Assembly (NCBI GenBank): GCA_016704465.1 | Contig: JADJAD010000013.1 | Location: 124,001 to 188,000, forward strand | From: Gemmatimonadota bacterium | Lineage (GTDB): Bacteria; Gemmatimonadota; Gemmatimonadetes; Gemmatimonadales; Gemmatimonadaceae | Length of the DNA stretch: 64,000 nucleotides | Reading direction: 5' to 3' | Part shown: piece by piece, positions 35,308-44,636 of the stretch | How the letters are laid out: each line of letters opens with the position of its first letter | Position numbering within the stretch: position 1 is the stretch's first letter | Position numbers and translations under genes: made by a program | The notes under the pieces: model-generated | Database searches by the model: none | What the model was told of the DNA's origin: nothing | Seen by the model: the letters and a program-made list of their open reading frames with translations, nothing else

Positions 35308-36207
35308 CTACTCGGCAAACGAGACGAGGGCCGGCAGTCGACCGGCCTCGAGTTCGCGCTCCAGCACCTTGAAGTCGGCGTCGTCCTTCAGGAAGCACCC
35401 CATCGTGTCGCGAACAACGGCTGCATCGAGATGATCGGCGTGCAGTGCCACCAGCGCCGCCGCCCAATCCAGCGACTCCGCGACACCCGGGTGCTTGGCC
35501 AACCGCATGCGCCGCAGCGACTGCAGCACGCCCGTCACCTCGCGAGCCAATCGCTCGTTGAGCCCGGGGACCTTGCTGCGCACGATCTGCAGCTCCTTTT
35601 CGAACGAGGGATAGTCGATCCACAGGTAGAGGCAGCGACGTCGCAATGCTTCCGATAGCTCGCGTGTCCGGTTCGACGTGAGCACAACCGTCGGGCGCAC
35701 CTCGGCGCGAATCGTTCCCATCTCGGGGATGGTCACCTGGAAGTCGCTCAGCACCTCAAGCAGGAATGCCTCGAACTCCTCATCGCTCCGGTCCACCTCG
35801 TCGATGAGCAGCACCGGCGCACGTCCGGTGTGGGTGATGGCGGCGAGCAGCGGTCGCTTGAGCAGGAAGGCGTCGCTGAAGAGCGAGGCTTCCTTCTCGG
35901 CCATCGATCCCGGAGCAGACTCGCCCAGCTTGATGTGCAGGAGCTGTCGCGGGTAGTTCCATTCGTACAGTGCCGTGGTGACGTCCAGCCCCTCATAGCA
36001 CTGCAGCCGGATCAGGTCGGCGCCGAGCGACCGGGCGAGGACCTTGGCGATCTCGGTCTTGCCCACCCCCGGATGTCCCTCGACCAGCAATGGCTTGCCG
36101 AGCGCAGAGGCAAGGAAGACCGACGTGGCGACCTGCCGGTCGGTGACGTAGGCCTCCCGCTCCATCACCGCCTGGATCCTGCGGATCTCCTCGTTCACCT
36201 GATCCAC
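35308..36207 (-). CDS. coxD: CoxD-like MoxR-family AAA+ ATPase
   Basis: 299 residues. Walker A GHPGVGKTE, Walker B VLLIDEVDR, sensor 1 VVLTSNRTRELSEALRRRCLY and a C-terminal lid helical region are all visible. MoxR ATPases of cox clusters act with the VWA protein CoxE in maturing the molybdenum-copper or molybdenum active site. The gene heads the accessory operon coxD-coxE-xdhC-mopB-sufU-mobA on the minus strand and is divergent from the porin gene at 36453. Confidence 0.9.
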   Translation of the reverse strand: MDQVNEEIRRIQAVMEREAYVTDRQVATSVFLASALGKPLLVEGHPGVGKTEIAKVLARSLGADLIRLQCYEGLDVTTALYEWNYPRQLLHIKLGESAPGSMAEKEASLFSDAFLLKRPLLAAITHTGRAPVLLIDEVDRSDEEFEAFLLEVLSDFQVTIPEMGTIRAEVRPTVVLTSNRTRELSEALRRRCLYLWIDYPSFEKELQIVRSKVPGLNERLAREVTGVLQSLRRMRLAKHPGVAESLDWAAALVALHADHLDAAVVRDTMGCFLKDDADFKVLERELEAGRLPALVSFAE

Positions 36208-36353
36208 TCCTGAGACATCGTCACCTGGTGGTCACGCTCGGCGGCCGCACGTGGACGGCCGTGGTCGCCAGTCCGATACGACGCTGTTTTCGGCCGCTTG
36301 ATGCGTGTAACGAACCGGTCACACTCCCCGTGACTCGTTGGACGCACGGGCAT

Positions 36354-36382
36354 TTGTAACAGATTTCCTGATGAATTGTAAC
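36354..36382. promoter_or_regulatory. possible Pho-box-like direct repeat
   Basis: TTGTAAC occurs at 36354-36360 and again at 36376-36382, exactly 22 bases apart, 71 bases before an OprP/O-like porin gene. A further TGTAACG lies at 36307. PhoB boxes use 11-bp periodicity, so a 22-bp period is compatible, but the middle half-site is poor. Confidence 0.3.
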
Positions 36383-36452
36383 GGAGTCTCCTTCGGGGAA
36401 TCAGCCGCGCCGTCGCTCCGCGCTCCTCCCCTTCACGCTTCGATCCAGCCTC

Positions 36453-37763
36453 ATGCCTTCAACGCCCCGCGCCATCGCCTGGTTCTCGCTTGGCGTTGCG
36501 CTTGCCGCCGGTGGCCCTTCGCTCCACGCACAGCGCCCTGCTTCGTCCAGCCAAGCCGTCGCGGCAGATACACTTTCGGCGACGGCGAAACCCGCCCCCC
36601 CCGATTCGCTTGTGACGCCCGCGCGCCCCGTGTCTCCCCCGCCGGCGACGCAGTCGCCGTCGCGCACATGGTACGAGCGCCTGTCGCTCCGCGGATACGC
36701 GCAGATCCGCTACAATCGGCTGCTGGAGACCAACAACCAACTCGTCTGCTCGCAGTGCGACCGCTCGATAGGCAACAACGGGGGAATCTTCCTCCGGCGC
36801 GGTCGCCTGGTCATCAGCGGCGACGTGCACCCGCGCGTGTACGTGTACGTCCAGCCCGACTATGGCACCGACGCGGCTGGCGTGCAGCACTACCTGCAGA
36901 TTCGCGATGCCTACTTCGACCTGTCGCTCGACGCGAAGAAGGAGCACCGCTTCCGCATCGGCCAGAGCAAGGTGCCGTTCGGGTTCGAGAACCTGCAGTC
37001 GTCGCAGAATCGCCTCCCGCTCGACCGGCACGACGGCCTGAACAGCGCGGTACCGAACGAGCGCGACATCGGCGTCTTCTACTACTGGGCCAGCACGACG
37101 GCACGCGCCCGGTTCAAGACGCTGAATGACAGCGGGCTGAAGGGAACGGGCGACTACGGCGTCTTCGGCGTCGGGGTGATGAACGGGCAGACCGCGAACC
37201 GCCCCGAAGCGAACAACTCGCTGCACAACGTCGTGCGACTCAGCTATCCGTTCCGCCTGCCGAGCGGGCAGTTCTTCGAAGCGGGAATTTCGGGGTACAG
37301 CGGCCGCTTCGTCGTCCCTTCGCGCACGGCAGGTGTTCGCGTGCTGCCCGAGTACACGGACGAGCGGGTGGCGCTTTCATTCGTTTGGTACGCCCAGCCG
37401 TTCGGCGTCGAGGGCGAATACAACTGGGGCACGGGTCCCGAGTACCAGGCGGCATCGAATTCGATTGACGAGCGCTCGCTCCAGGGCGGCTTCGTCCAGA
37501 CGATGTACCGGTGGCGCACGCACGACCAGGTGATCCAGCCGTTTGCCCGGCTTCACAGCTACCACGGCGGCAAGAAGATGGAGCAGGACGCACGGCGGTA
37601 TGAGGTGCACGAACTCGAGGCTGGTGTCGAGTGGCTCCCGATCCCGAACTTCGAGCTGACCGCCCAATACACCATGTCGGACCGCGTCTTCGAGGATGCG
37701 GCGACGGTTGGCAATCGGCAGAAGGGAAACTTCCTCCGCCTGCAGGCGCAGTTCAACTACTAG
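36453..37763 (+). CDS. OprP/OprO-like phosphate-selective porin family protein
   Basis: 436 residues. A signal peptide and a Pro/Ala/Ser-rich linker precede a barrel starting LSLRGYAQIRYNRLLE. The family pattern FLRRGRLVISGDVHPRVYVYVQPDYG, then IRDAYFDLSLDAKKEHRFRIGQSKVPFGFENLQSSQ, is clear, and the protein ends LRLQAQFNY. Members form anion- or polyphosphate-selective outer-membrane pores. It is transcribed away from coxD and followed by coxG on the same strand, so it may be a passenger inside the cox region. Confidence 0.82.
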   Translation: MPSTPRAIAWFSLGVALAAGGPSLHAQRPASSSQAVAADTLSATAKPAPPDSLVTPARPVSPPPATQSPSRTWYERLSLRGYAQIRYNRLLETNNQLVCSQCDRSIGNNGGIFLRRGRLVISGDVHPRVYVYVQPDYGTDAAGVQHYLQIRDAYFDLSLDAKKEHRFRIGQSKVPFGFENLQSSQNRLPLDRHDGLNSAVPNERDIGVFYYWASTTARARFKTLNDSGLKGTGDYGVFGVGVMNGQTANRPEANNSLHNVVRLSYPFRLPSGQFFEAGISGYSGRFVVPSRTAGVRVLPEYTDERVALSFVWYAQPFGVEGEYNWGTGPEYQAASNSIDERSLQGGFVQTMYRWRTHDQVIQPFARLHSYHGGKKMEQDARRYEVHELEAGVEWLPIPNFELTAQYTMSDRVFEDAATVGNRQKGNFLRLQAQFNY

Positions 37764-37908
37764 GGAGCGATCGCACGGGTCCACCACGGCTTCCGCGCGG
37801 CGACGGGCGCGGGGGACGACCTTGCTTGACGTCCACTGGCCCCGCGAGAGATTGCACACGGTGCACGTCGCTCCTGCCGTCGCCTTTGCTCACGTCTCGG
37901 GGTTCCGC

Positions 37909-38577
37909 ATGTCGATCGCGCTCAACGAAACGTTTCGTGTCAGTGCCCCCCCGGACCTGGTCTGGCAGTTCCTGAAGAATCCGGCCGACGTCGTCACGTG
38001 CCTTCCCGGGGCCGAGTTGACCGAGACGATCGATGCGCAGACGTACGGTGGCCGGGTGAAGGTGAAGGTTGGCCCCATCACCGCGAAGTACGCCGGCCAG
38101 GCCACGCTCGTGCAGGTGGATGATGCCGCGCGCCGGATGCAGATCGTCGCCGAGGGAAAGGAGACGGGCGGCCCGGGCTCTGCGCGCATGACCCTCAACG
38201 GCCTCGTGACTCCGCTCGCCGATGGCTCGAGCGAGGTGCGCGTGGACGCGACGATCGACATCGCGGGGCGTGTGATGCAGTTCGGGCGTGGGCTCATCGA
38301 GTCGGTCAACAAGCAGCTCTTCCGCCAGTTCGCCGACGCAGTCCAGGCCAGGCTGCAGGACGCGCACGCCGCCGACGTCGCGGCCGCCGGGCCGAGCACC
38401 GCGCGGCCGTCGTCACAGCCGCCGCCGTCGCCGCCGGGGCACGTGCGACCCGAACCTGGGGCCGTCCTCGTAGTCAAGGAACCGACCGAACTGGCGGGCG
38501 AGGAGCTGCGCGCCCTTCCGCTGCTGTGGAAGGTCTTTCTGTCCTGGCTATCGGGCCTCTTCGGAAAGGGACGTTAG
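37909..38577 (+). CDS. coxG: CoxG-like SRPBCC protein (carbon monoxide dehydrogenase subunit G)
   Basis: 222 residues. The SRPBCC fold of the CoxG family is recognisable from FRVSAPPDLVWQFLKNPADVVTCLPGAEL, GRVKVKVGPITAKYAGQATL and DATIDIAGRVMQFGRGLIESV. A Pro/Ser-rich linker leads to a C-terminal amphipathic segment LLWKVFLSWLSGLFGKGR that could anchor the enzyme to the membrane, the role proposed for CoxG. ATG 37909 fits the family start. It is on plus, opposite to the other cox genes. Its stop lies in a CGTTAGGC octamer shared with the stop of the convergent kinase. Confidence 0.85.
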   Translation: MSIALNETFRVSAPPDLVWQFLKNPADVVTCLPGAELTETIDAQTYGGRVKVKVGPITAKYAGQATLVQVDDAARRMQIVAEGKETGGPGSARMTLNGLVTPLADGSSEVRVDATIDIAGRVMQFGRGLIESVNKQLFRQFADAVQARLQDAHAADVAAAGPSTARPSSQPPPSPPGHVRPEPGAVLVVKEPTELAGEELRALPLLWKVFLSWLSGLFGKGR

Positions 38578-41207
38578 GCGCCGACCTGCTGGTCGTCCAG
38601 CTGGGCGACGCGTGCCAGGAGCGCACTGGGGGCGAAGGGCTTGAGTAGCACCTCGGCGCCGCGCACCTCGCTGATCCGGTCCAACTGCTCGCCTTCGGCA
38701 TAGCCGGTGATGAACAGCACCCCGCTGGCGTGCCCCATCGCTCGCAGCGTGATCGCCAGCTGCACGCCCCCCACGTGTGGCATGACGAGATCGCTGACCA
38801 GCAGGTCGATCGGTCCCGTGTGCGCGCGCGCCAGTCGCAGCGCATCTGCGCCGTCCACCGCAGGAAGCACCTCGAATCCCCGTTCGCGAAGGGCGCGCAC
38901 CGCCAGCGCCCGCACGGACGACTCATCTTCGGCCACCAGCACGGTGCCCAGCCTGCGGCGAGACACCGGCGGTGAGACTCGTGGCGTCTCGCGCACGCGG
39001 TCGTCGAACTTCGGCAGCCCGAGCGTCGACGTCTCGATCGCGGCGTCCGTCTCGGGGATCAGGAGGGTGAAGGTCGTCCCACCCCCTACCACGCTCTGCA
39101 CGAGTATATCTCCGCCCAGCTGCCGGACGATGCCGTAGGAAGTCGCCAGGCCGAGTCCTGTTCCCGCCCCGACGTCCTTCGTGGTGAAGAACGGCTCGAA
39201 GATCCGGGCCTGGACGTCGTCGGTCATACCCTCGCCGGTGTCCGCCACGCGCACCTCGACGTACCGTCCCGGCGCGAGCGCTCCGGCGACGCGCCCGTTG
39301 GCGGCGGTGAGCTGCCGCCTCCGGGCGCTGATCGTCAACCGACCGCCGTGTGGCATGGCATCGCGCGCATTCACCACCAGGTTGAGTAGCACCTGGTCCA
39401 GTTGCGTGGGATCGGCCGTGATGCGCAGCGGCCCGTCGCGGACCGAGATCGCCAGGACGATGTGCTCGGTGAGGACGCGCTTGAGGAGGCGTTCCGTTTG
39501 GGCCAGGACCGTCTCCAGCGTCAGGACGCCGGGTGCGACGATCTGGCGGCGAGCAAACTGGAGCAGTTGGCGCGTCAGGTCGGCCGCCCGATCGGCGGCG
39601 CGGCGAATGTCGCGTACTTCCTCGGCGACGTCGCCCGTGATCGAGGGGTCGGTCTCGAGCAGCTCGCAGTTGCTGATGATGGCGGTGAGCAGGTTGTTGA
39701 AGTCGTGCGCCACGCCGCCCGCCAGTCGCCCGATGCCCTCCAGCTTCTGGGAGTCGCGCAGTTGCTCCTCGAGCTGCGCCCGGTCGGTCACGTCACGGAT
39801 GTTCAGGACGATGCCATCGAGCGCGGGCACGTGCGCGTGGTTGGCCGCGACGACCTCCAGGCTTCGAAGGCGTCCGCTCGAGGCCGCGCCGCGCACCGTG
39901 AGCGGGGCCGCTGTCTTCCCCGGCTGCAGATCGTTCAGGATGTGCCCGAGTCGGGCCCGGTCGTCGGGCACAAGCAGGGCGAGGATCGATCGGCCGACGA
40001 GCGTGCGTGCCTCCACGCCGAGCAGGCGGGGGAGGATCGGCAGGTCGAATCGGATCGTCCCGTCCGCGGCCACGAGCACTGCCGCATCGGACGAGTTCTG
40101 CGCGAGGTGCACGAGGCGCTCCTGTTCGAGCGCGCGGGCACGCACGTGCGCGATGTTTTCGCGCACGGTCAGGTACTGGCGCGCCACGAGCAACGCGATC
40201 AGCAGGCCAATGCCGAGCAGCATGAGGCGCGTCGAGAGCGCCTCGCGCTGGGACGCGTCGATCAGGATGAACAGCTCGACCGCCGCCAGCGCCAGGTATG
40301 GCGCGACGTTATGTGCGCGCGCGTTTCGTGCGCGCGGGGCGAGCCGAACCGCGGCTGGTGCACGCACATGCCAGGCGGCGGCGAGCGCCAGCGTCGCGGT
40401 CGACAGCAGGGTGGTCGGGGCAACCAGATCCGCCCAGCGCAACGGTGCCACACTGGACATGAGGTCCACGATGATGGTCGGCACCGTGGCGTAGAGCGCG
40501 AGCCGCAGCGGCCGCCCGCTCGGGACTCCCTGTGAACGAACCGCGAAGTAGCTAAGGGCGACGAACGCGACCGCGGACGACGCCGCCGCGACCACGAGGT
40601 ACGTCGGCGACGCGGGGAGCAGCGCCCCGACCGATCCGGCGGGAGGACGTCCGTCCCACAGCTTCAAGGCAACGAGTACCGCCGCCCCGACGACGATCGC
40701 CACGTCGAGCTGGAACGCGGTCCGCCCTTCCCGGCGCTCGTCCCTGGGCGTCAAGCCGATGATTGCGCCCGCAATGCACAGCTGGCGCACTCCCGCGAGC
40801 ACGTCGCTGGGGACGGACGATGACTCCGCGCCGAAGGCGCGCGGCGCCCAGTATAGGAATGCCGTCACCAGCATGACGCTCGACGCGCCGGCGAACCACA
40901 GCCACGTACGTCGGCTCGTCGCGTCGCCACTACGCATCGCGGCCAGGACGCATAGCAGCGCACTCAGTGGGTAGATCGGCGTGTAGGCCACCGCGAGCCA
41001 CGCCTGCGTCTCGGGACGCCAGGACGGGTGCTCCGCGAGCCCGACTAACGCGAGCACGGCGGACGCCGTGACCAGCGCCAGCAGCACGCTGCTACGCCGC
41101 CGCAGGCCCGCAGAGGTAAATGGCGTCACACGCACGAGTCCATTCTGGTCGATCCGCGGCCCAACCCTGACACATCCGCAGACAGCTCCCATTCCCCGGC
41201 GCGCCAC
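38574..41207 (-). CDS. membrane hybrid sensor histidine kinase
   Basis: Up to 877 residues. About nine to ten hydrophobic segments (residues about 35-330) are followed by a PAS-like domain, then HisKA with the H-box GVAHDFNNLLTAI. The HATPase part has NLVVNARDAMP, VADTGEGM and GAGTGLGLATSYGIV, and a C-terminal receiver domain has VLVAEDESS, DLLVSDLVMP and the LLKPFAP Lys. This is an NtrB-like hybrid kinase. The start is uncertain: GTG 41207, ATG 41192 and GTG codons near 41130 all precede TM1. It lies between coxM and coxG and might sense a condition relevant to the cox genes, but no paired DNA-binding regulator is adjacent. Confidence 0.85.
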   Translation of the reverse strand: MARRGMGAVCGCVRVGPRIDQNGLVRVTPFTSAGLRRRSSVLLALVTASAVLALVGLAEHPSWRPETQAWLAVAYTPIYPLSALLCVLAAMRSGDATSRRTWLWFAGASSVMLVTAFLYWAPRAFGAESSSVPSDVLAGVRQLCIAGAIIGLTPRDERREGRTAFQLDVAIVVGAAVLVALKLWDGRPPAGSVGALLPASPTYLVVAAASSAVAFVALSYFAVRSQGVPSGRPLRLALYATVPTIIVDLMSSVAPLRWADLVAPTTLLSTATLALAAAWHVRAPAAVRLAPRARNARAHNVAPYLALAAVELFILIDASQREALSTRLMLLGIGLLIALLVARQYLTVRENIAHVRARALEQERLVHLAQNSSDAAVLVAADGTIRFDLPILPRLLGVEARTLVGRSILALLVPDDRARLGHILNDLQPGKTAAPLTVRGAASSGRLRSLEVVAANHAHVPALDGIVLNIRDVTDRAQLEEQLRDSQKLEGIGRLAGGVAHDFNNLLTAIISNCELLETDPSITGDVAEEVRDIRRAADRAADLTRQLLQFARRQIVAPGVLTLETVLAQTERLLKRVLTEHIVLAISVRDGPLRITADPTQLDQVLLNLVVNARDAMPHGGRLTISARRRQLTAANGRVAGALAPGRYVEVRVADTGEGMTDDVQARIFEPFFTTKDVGAGTGLGLATSYGIVRQLGGDILVQSVVGGGTTFTLLIPETDAAIETSTLGLPKFDDRVRETPRVSPPVSRRRLGTVLVAEDESSVRALAVRALRERGFEVLPAVDGADALRLARAHTGPIDLLVSDLVMPHVGGVQLAITLRAMGHASGVLFITGYAEGEQLDRISEVRGAEVLLKPFAPSALLARVAQLDDQQVGA

Positions 41208-41254
41208 CTACTGACGCGCAACCACACGGCGTTGCTGCCCGCCAAAATGGATGC

Positions 41255-41290
41255 GGCCCCCGGAAACGCAAGAGGTCGTTTCCCGGGGCC
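41255..41290 (-). terminator. hairpin terminator after coxM
   Basis: Fourteen-base arms (GGCCCCCGGAAACG and CGTTTCCCGGGGCC) with one mismatch and an 8-base loop lie between coxM and the kinase. This suggests that coxSLM and the kinase are separate transcripts. Confidence 0.6.
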
Positions 41291-41382
41291 ACGTGCGCCG
41301 GTAGCGCGCGGAAGCTGCATGTCGTCGCACCGCCAGTCGCCTGCGCCTGGCCGGGAGCTGGCGAATGACGGTTCGATGGCTG

Positions 41383-42249
41383 CTATCCTGCGCTGGCCGC
41401 CATCGCTCGCACGAGGGCTCGGCGCACGTACACGCGGGCGATGTTGAGCTTGTATGCGGCACTGCCTCGCACGTCGTCGTCGAACGACAGCCCGTCACCG
41501 GCGCGCGCCGCAGCAGCGGCGATCGCCGCCGTCGATGCCGCAGTCCCGGCCAGCGCCGACTCGACGCCGGCCAATCGCATCGGCATCGGCCCCAATCCCG
41601 TCATGCCGACGCGCACCGAGGCGATGGCGCCGTCGCGCACCTGCAGCTGCACGGCAATACCGACGATCGCGTAGCCCGAGGCCGGGTCCGGGAGCTTCTC
41701 ATACGCCGCGCCGCTTCCCGCGCCCGGCACGGGCACCACCACCTCGGTCAACATCTCGCCCGGCTGCAGCGCCGTGGTGAACACATCCGTGAAGAAGTCG
41801 TCGGCGGCCACGGTGCGCGTCCCCGATGGGCCGGCCAGCACCAGCGACGCGCCTAACGCCAACATGGCAGCCGGCAGGTCGGCAGCGGGATCGGCGTGTG
41901 CAATCGACCCCCCGATCGTCCCCATGTTGCGAATCAATGGGTCGCCGATGTGTGCGGTGACCTCGGCCAGCAGCGGGACCCGCGTGCGCACGATCGGCGA
42001 GGCCGCTACGTCGGCGTGCCGGGCCGTCGCCCCCACGTGGACGTTGGCACCGCCGTCGGAGATCGCCGAGAGCGCCGGGATGCGGCCGATGTCGATCAGG
42101 TGCGCGGGGGCGGCGAACCGCAGCTTCATGACCGGGATGAGCGAGTGCCCCCCGGCCAGCAGCTTCGCGTCGTCGCCGTACTGCGCGAGCAGGGCGAGCG
42201 CCTCCTGCACGCTCCCCGCGGCATGGTAGTCGAAGGATGACGGATACAT
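41383..42249 (-). CDS. coxM: CoxM-like FAD-binding subunit
   Basis: A 288-residue medium subunit of an aerobic-type molybdenum hydroxylase. FAD-contact motifs AKLLAGGHSLIPVMKLR (near residue 30) and IRNMGTIGGSIAHADPAADLP (near residue 105) are present, as is the C-terminal helical domain. It passes electrons from the CoxS iron-sulfur centres to the respiratory chain. It starts two bases after coxL. The start MYPSSFDYH matches the family; an open frame upstream lies within coxL. Confidence 0.92.
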   Translation of the reverse strand: MYPSSFDYHAAGSVQEALALLAQYGDDAKLLAGGHSLIPVMKLRFAAPAHLIDIGRIPALSAISDGGANVHVGATARHADVAASPIVRTRVPLLAEVTAHIGDPLIRNMGTIGGSIAHADPAADLPAAMLALGASLVLAGPSGTRTVAADDFFTDVFTTALQPGEMLTEVVVPVPGAGSGAAYEKLPDPASGYAIVGIAVQLQVRDGAIASVRVGMTGLGPMPMRLAGVESALAGTAASTAAIAAAAARAGDGLSFDDDVRGSAAYKLNIARVYVRRALVRAMAASAG

Positions 42250-42251
42250 GG

Positions 42252-44627
42252 TCAGTTCCCCCCGTGGCTGCCATGGATCGCCGACCAGATGCGGGCGGGC
42301 GTCAGTGGCATGTCGAGGTGGGTGATGCCGAAGGGTGAGAGGGCGTCGAGCACAGCGTTGGCCACCGCGGCCGTGGAGGCGATCGTCCCCGCCTCGCCCG
42401 CACCCTTCACGCCTAACGGGTTGACGGGTGACGGGGTGACGGTGCGGTCGGTTTCGAACATGGGCAGGAAGGCGGCCTTGGGCAGGCCGTAGTTCATCAT
42501 GGAGCCGGTGAGCAGCTGGCCGTTCGAATCGTATTGCGCCCCCTCCCACAGCGCCTGCGCCGCACCCTGCGCGATGCCGCCATGCAGCTGGCCATCGACG
42601 ATCATCGGGTTGATCACGTTCCCGAAGTCGTCCACCGCCAGGTATCGCTGGAGCGTGACGTGCCCCGTCTCGGTATCCACCTCGACGATCGCGATGTGGA
42701 CGCCGAACGGAAAGACGAAGTTCGACGGGTTGAAGAATGTCGTCGCCTCCAGCCCCGGCTCCATGTCCGGCGGGAGGTTGTGCGCCAGGTATGCGGCGAG
42801 CGAAACCTCGGCGAAGCTCTTGGTGCGCGAGGGAGATCCCTTCACGAAGAAGTTGCCGCCGGCGAAGTCGACGTCCTCGGGCGCGGCCTCGAGCAGGTGA
42901 GCGGCGATGCGGCGTCCCTTGTCCTTCACCTTCTGCAGGGAGCCGAAGAGCGCGGCACCGCCCACGGCACCCGAGCGCGAGCCATATGTCCCCATGCCGA
43001 ACGGGACGCGACCGGTGTCACCATGCACGATCTCCACATCGTCGATGGTGCATCCCAGCTCCTGCGCCACGATCTGGGCAAACGTCGTCTCGTGCCCCTG
43101 ACCGTGCGAGTGCGATCCCGTGAGCACGGTCACCTTGCCGGTCGGGTGGATGCGCACCACCCCCGATTCGTACAGCCCGGCCTGCGCACCTAACGAGCCG
43201 ACGATGTGCGAGGGCGCGAGCCCGCACGCCTCGATGTACGCAGAGAGCCCGATCCCGATGTGCGTCCCGGCGGCACGCCCCGCCGCCTGTTCGGCGCGCC
43301 GGGCGGGGTAATCGATGAGCGCCAGCGCCTTGTCCAGCGCGGGTTCGTAGTTCCCGCTGTCGTACTGCAACGCGACCGCCGTCTGGAACGGGAAGGCATC
43401 GGGAGCGATCAGGTTGCGGCGCCGCAACTCGGCGGGATCGAGCCCGAGCTGCCGGGCGGCCACGTCCATCGTGCGCTCCAGCGCATACGTCGCCTCGGGA
43501 CGCCCCGCGCCGCGGTACGCATCGACCGGGGTGGTGTTCGTGTACGCGGCGGTCACGTCCACGTGGATGGCCGGAATGTTGTACTGCCCGGACATCAGCG
43601 TGCCGTAGAGGTAGGTCGGAACGGCCGGCGCAAAGAGCGTGAGGTATGCGCCGAGGTTGGCGACCGTCTTCACCCGCAGCGCGACGATCGTGCCCGCGTC
43701 ATCGAACGCCATCTCGACATCGGTGGAATGGTCACGCCCGTGCGCATCGGTCAGGAACGACTCGCTCCGCGTCGCCGTCCACTTCACCGGGCGGCCGAGC
43801 GTCTTCGACGCCCACGCCACCACGCACTCCTCGGGATAGATGAAGATCTTGGACCCGAATCCACCGCCGACGTCGGGGGCGATCACGCGGAACTTGTGCT
43901 CCGGAATCCCCAGCACGAACGCGCCCATGATGAGCCGGTGGACGTGCGGGTTTTGCGACGTGACATACAGCGTGAGCTCGTCGGCTGCCGCGTCATAGTT
44001 CGCGAGCGAGGCCCTCGGCTCGATCGCGTTCGCGATCAGCCGCTGGTTCACGAGGTGCTGCCGCACCACACTCTTCGCACCCGCCATTGCCGCGTCAACG
44101 GCCGCTGCGTCACCCAGCTGCCAGTTGAAGACGACGTTGCCGGGAGCGTCGGGGTGCACCTGCGGTGCTCCGGCCGCCAACGCCGCCACGGCGTCGGCAA
44201 CAGCCGGATGGTCCGTGTAGTCCACGTCGACCAGGTCCGCCGCATCGCGGGCGATCGATGGCGAGGCGGCGATCACCACCGCGACGGCATTCCCCACGTG
44301 CGAGACGCGCCCCACCGCGAGGGCCCGGAACTCGGCGATCTTGATCCCGGGGTGCAGCCAGCCGGGCGGGATCGGGTTCACGCCGGCCGCCTGCATGTCC
44401 GCGCCGGTCAGCACCGCGTGCACCCCCGGCATGGCGAGCGCCGCACTCGCGTCGATCCGGTTGATGGTCGCGTTGGCGTGCGGCGAGCGCACGAACGCGG
44501 CGTAGGTCTGGCCGGGAAGGGTCACGTCGTCCGTGTACCGCCCCTTCCCGGTGATGAAACGCTGATCTTCCTTTCGCTTGACGCTGGCGCCGATCAGGGA
44601 GGCACCCGGCTCGCTCGTCGTGGCCAT
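42252..44627 (-). CDS. coxL: CoxL-like large subunit, form II molybdenum hydroxylase
   Basis: A 791-residue molybdenum-cofactor subunit. Active-site loop residues 370-376 read AYRGAGR, the form II signature; form I enzymes that oxidise CO carry AY-x-CSFR with the copper-binding Cys. The catalytic Glu is in GVKGAGEAGT near the C-terminus, and the cofactor-binding GGGFGSK and SHGQGHETTFAQIVAQELG are present. The true substrate is therefore not necessarily CO; form II proteins may be other aldehyde or heterocycle hydroxylases. It sits in the standard S-L-M order with coxS 9 bases upstream and coxM 2 bases downstream. Confidence 0.93.
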   Translation of the reverse strand: MATTSEPGASLIGASVKRKEDQRFITGKGRYTDDVTLPGQTYAAFVRSPHANATINRIDASAALAMPGVHAVLTGADMQAAGVNPIPPGWLHPGIKIAEFRALAVGRVSHVGNAVAVVIAASPSIARDAADLVDVDYTDHPAVADAVAALAAGAPQVHPDAPGNVVFNWQLGDAAAVDAAMAGAKSVVRQHLVNQRLIANAIEPRASLANYDAAADELTLYVTSQNPHVHRLIMGAFVLGIPEHKFRVIAPDVGGGFGSKIFIYPEECVVAWASKTLGRPVKWTATRSESFLTDAHGRDHSTDVEMAFDDAGTIVALRVKTVANLGAYLTLFAPAVPTYLYGTLMSGQYNIPAIHVDVTAAYTNTTPVDAYRGAGRPEATYALERTMDVAARQLGLDPAELRRRNLIAPDAFPFQTAVALQYDSGNYEPALDKALALIDYPARRAEQAAGRAAGTHIGIGLSAYIEACGLAPSHIVGSLGAQAGLYESGVVRIHPTGKVTVLTGSHSHGQGHETTFAQIVAQELGCTIDDVEIVHGDTGRVPFGMGTYGSRSGAVGGAALFGSLQKVKDKGRRIAAHLLEAAPEDVDFAGGNFFVKGSPSRTKSFAEVSLAAYLAHNLPPDMEPGLEATTFFNPSNFVFPFGVHIAIVEVDTETGHVTLQRYLAVDDFGNVINPMIVDGQLHGGIAQGAAQALWEGAQYDSNGQLLTGSMMNYGLPKAAFLPMFETDRTVTPSPVNPLGVKGAGEAGTIASTAAVANAVLDALSPFGITHLDMPLTPARIWSAIHGSHGGN

Positions 44628-44636
44628 TATTGCTCC

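Noticed and set aside
42252..44627. Annotation as form I carbon monoxide dehydrogenase
   Set aside because: The active-site loop lacks the Cys of form I and reads AYRGAGR.
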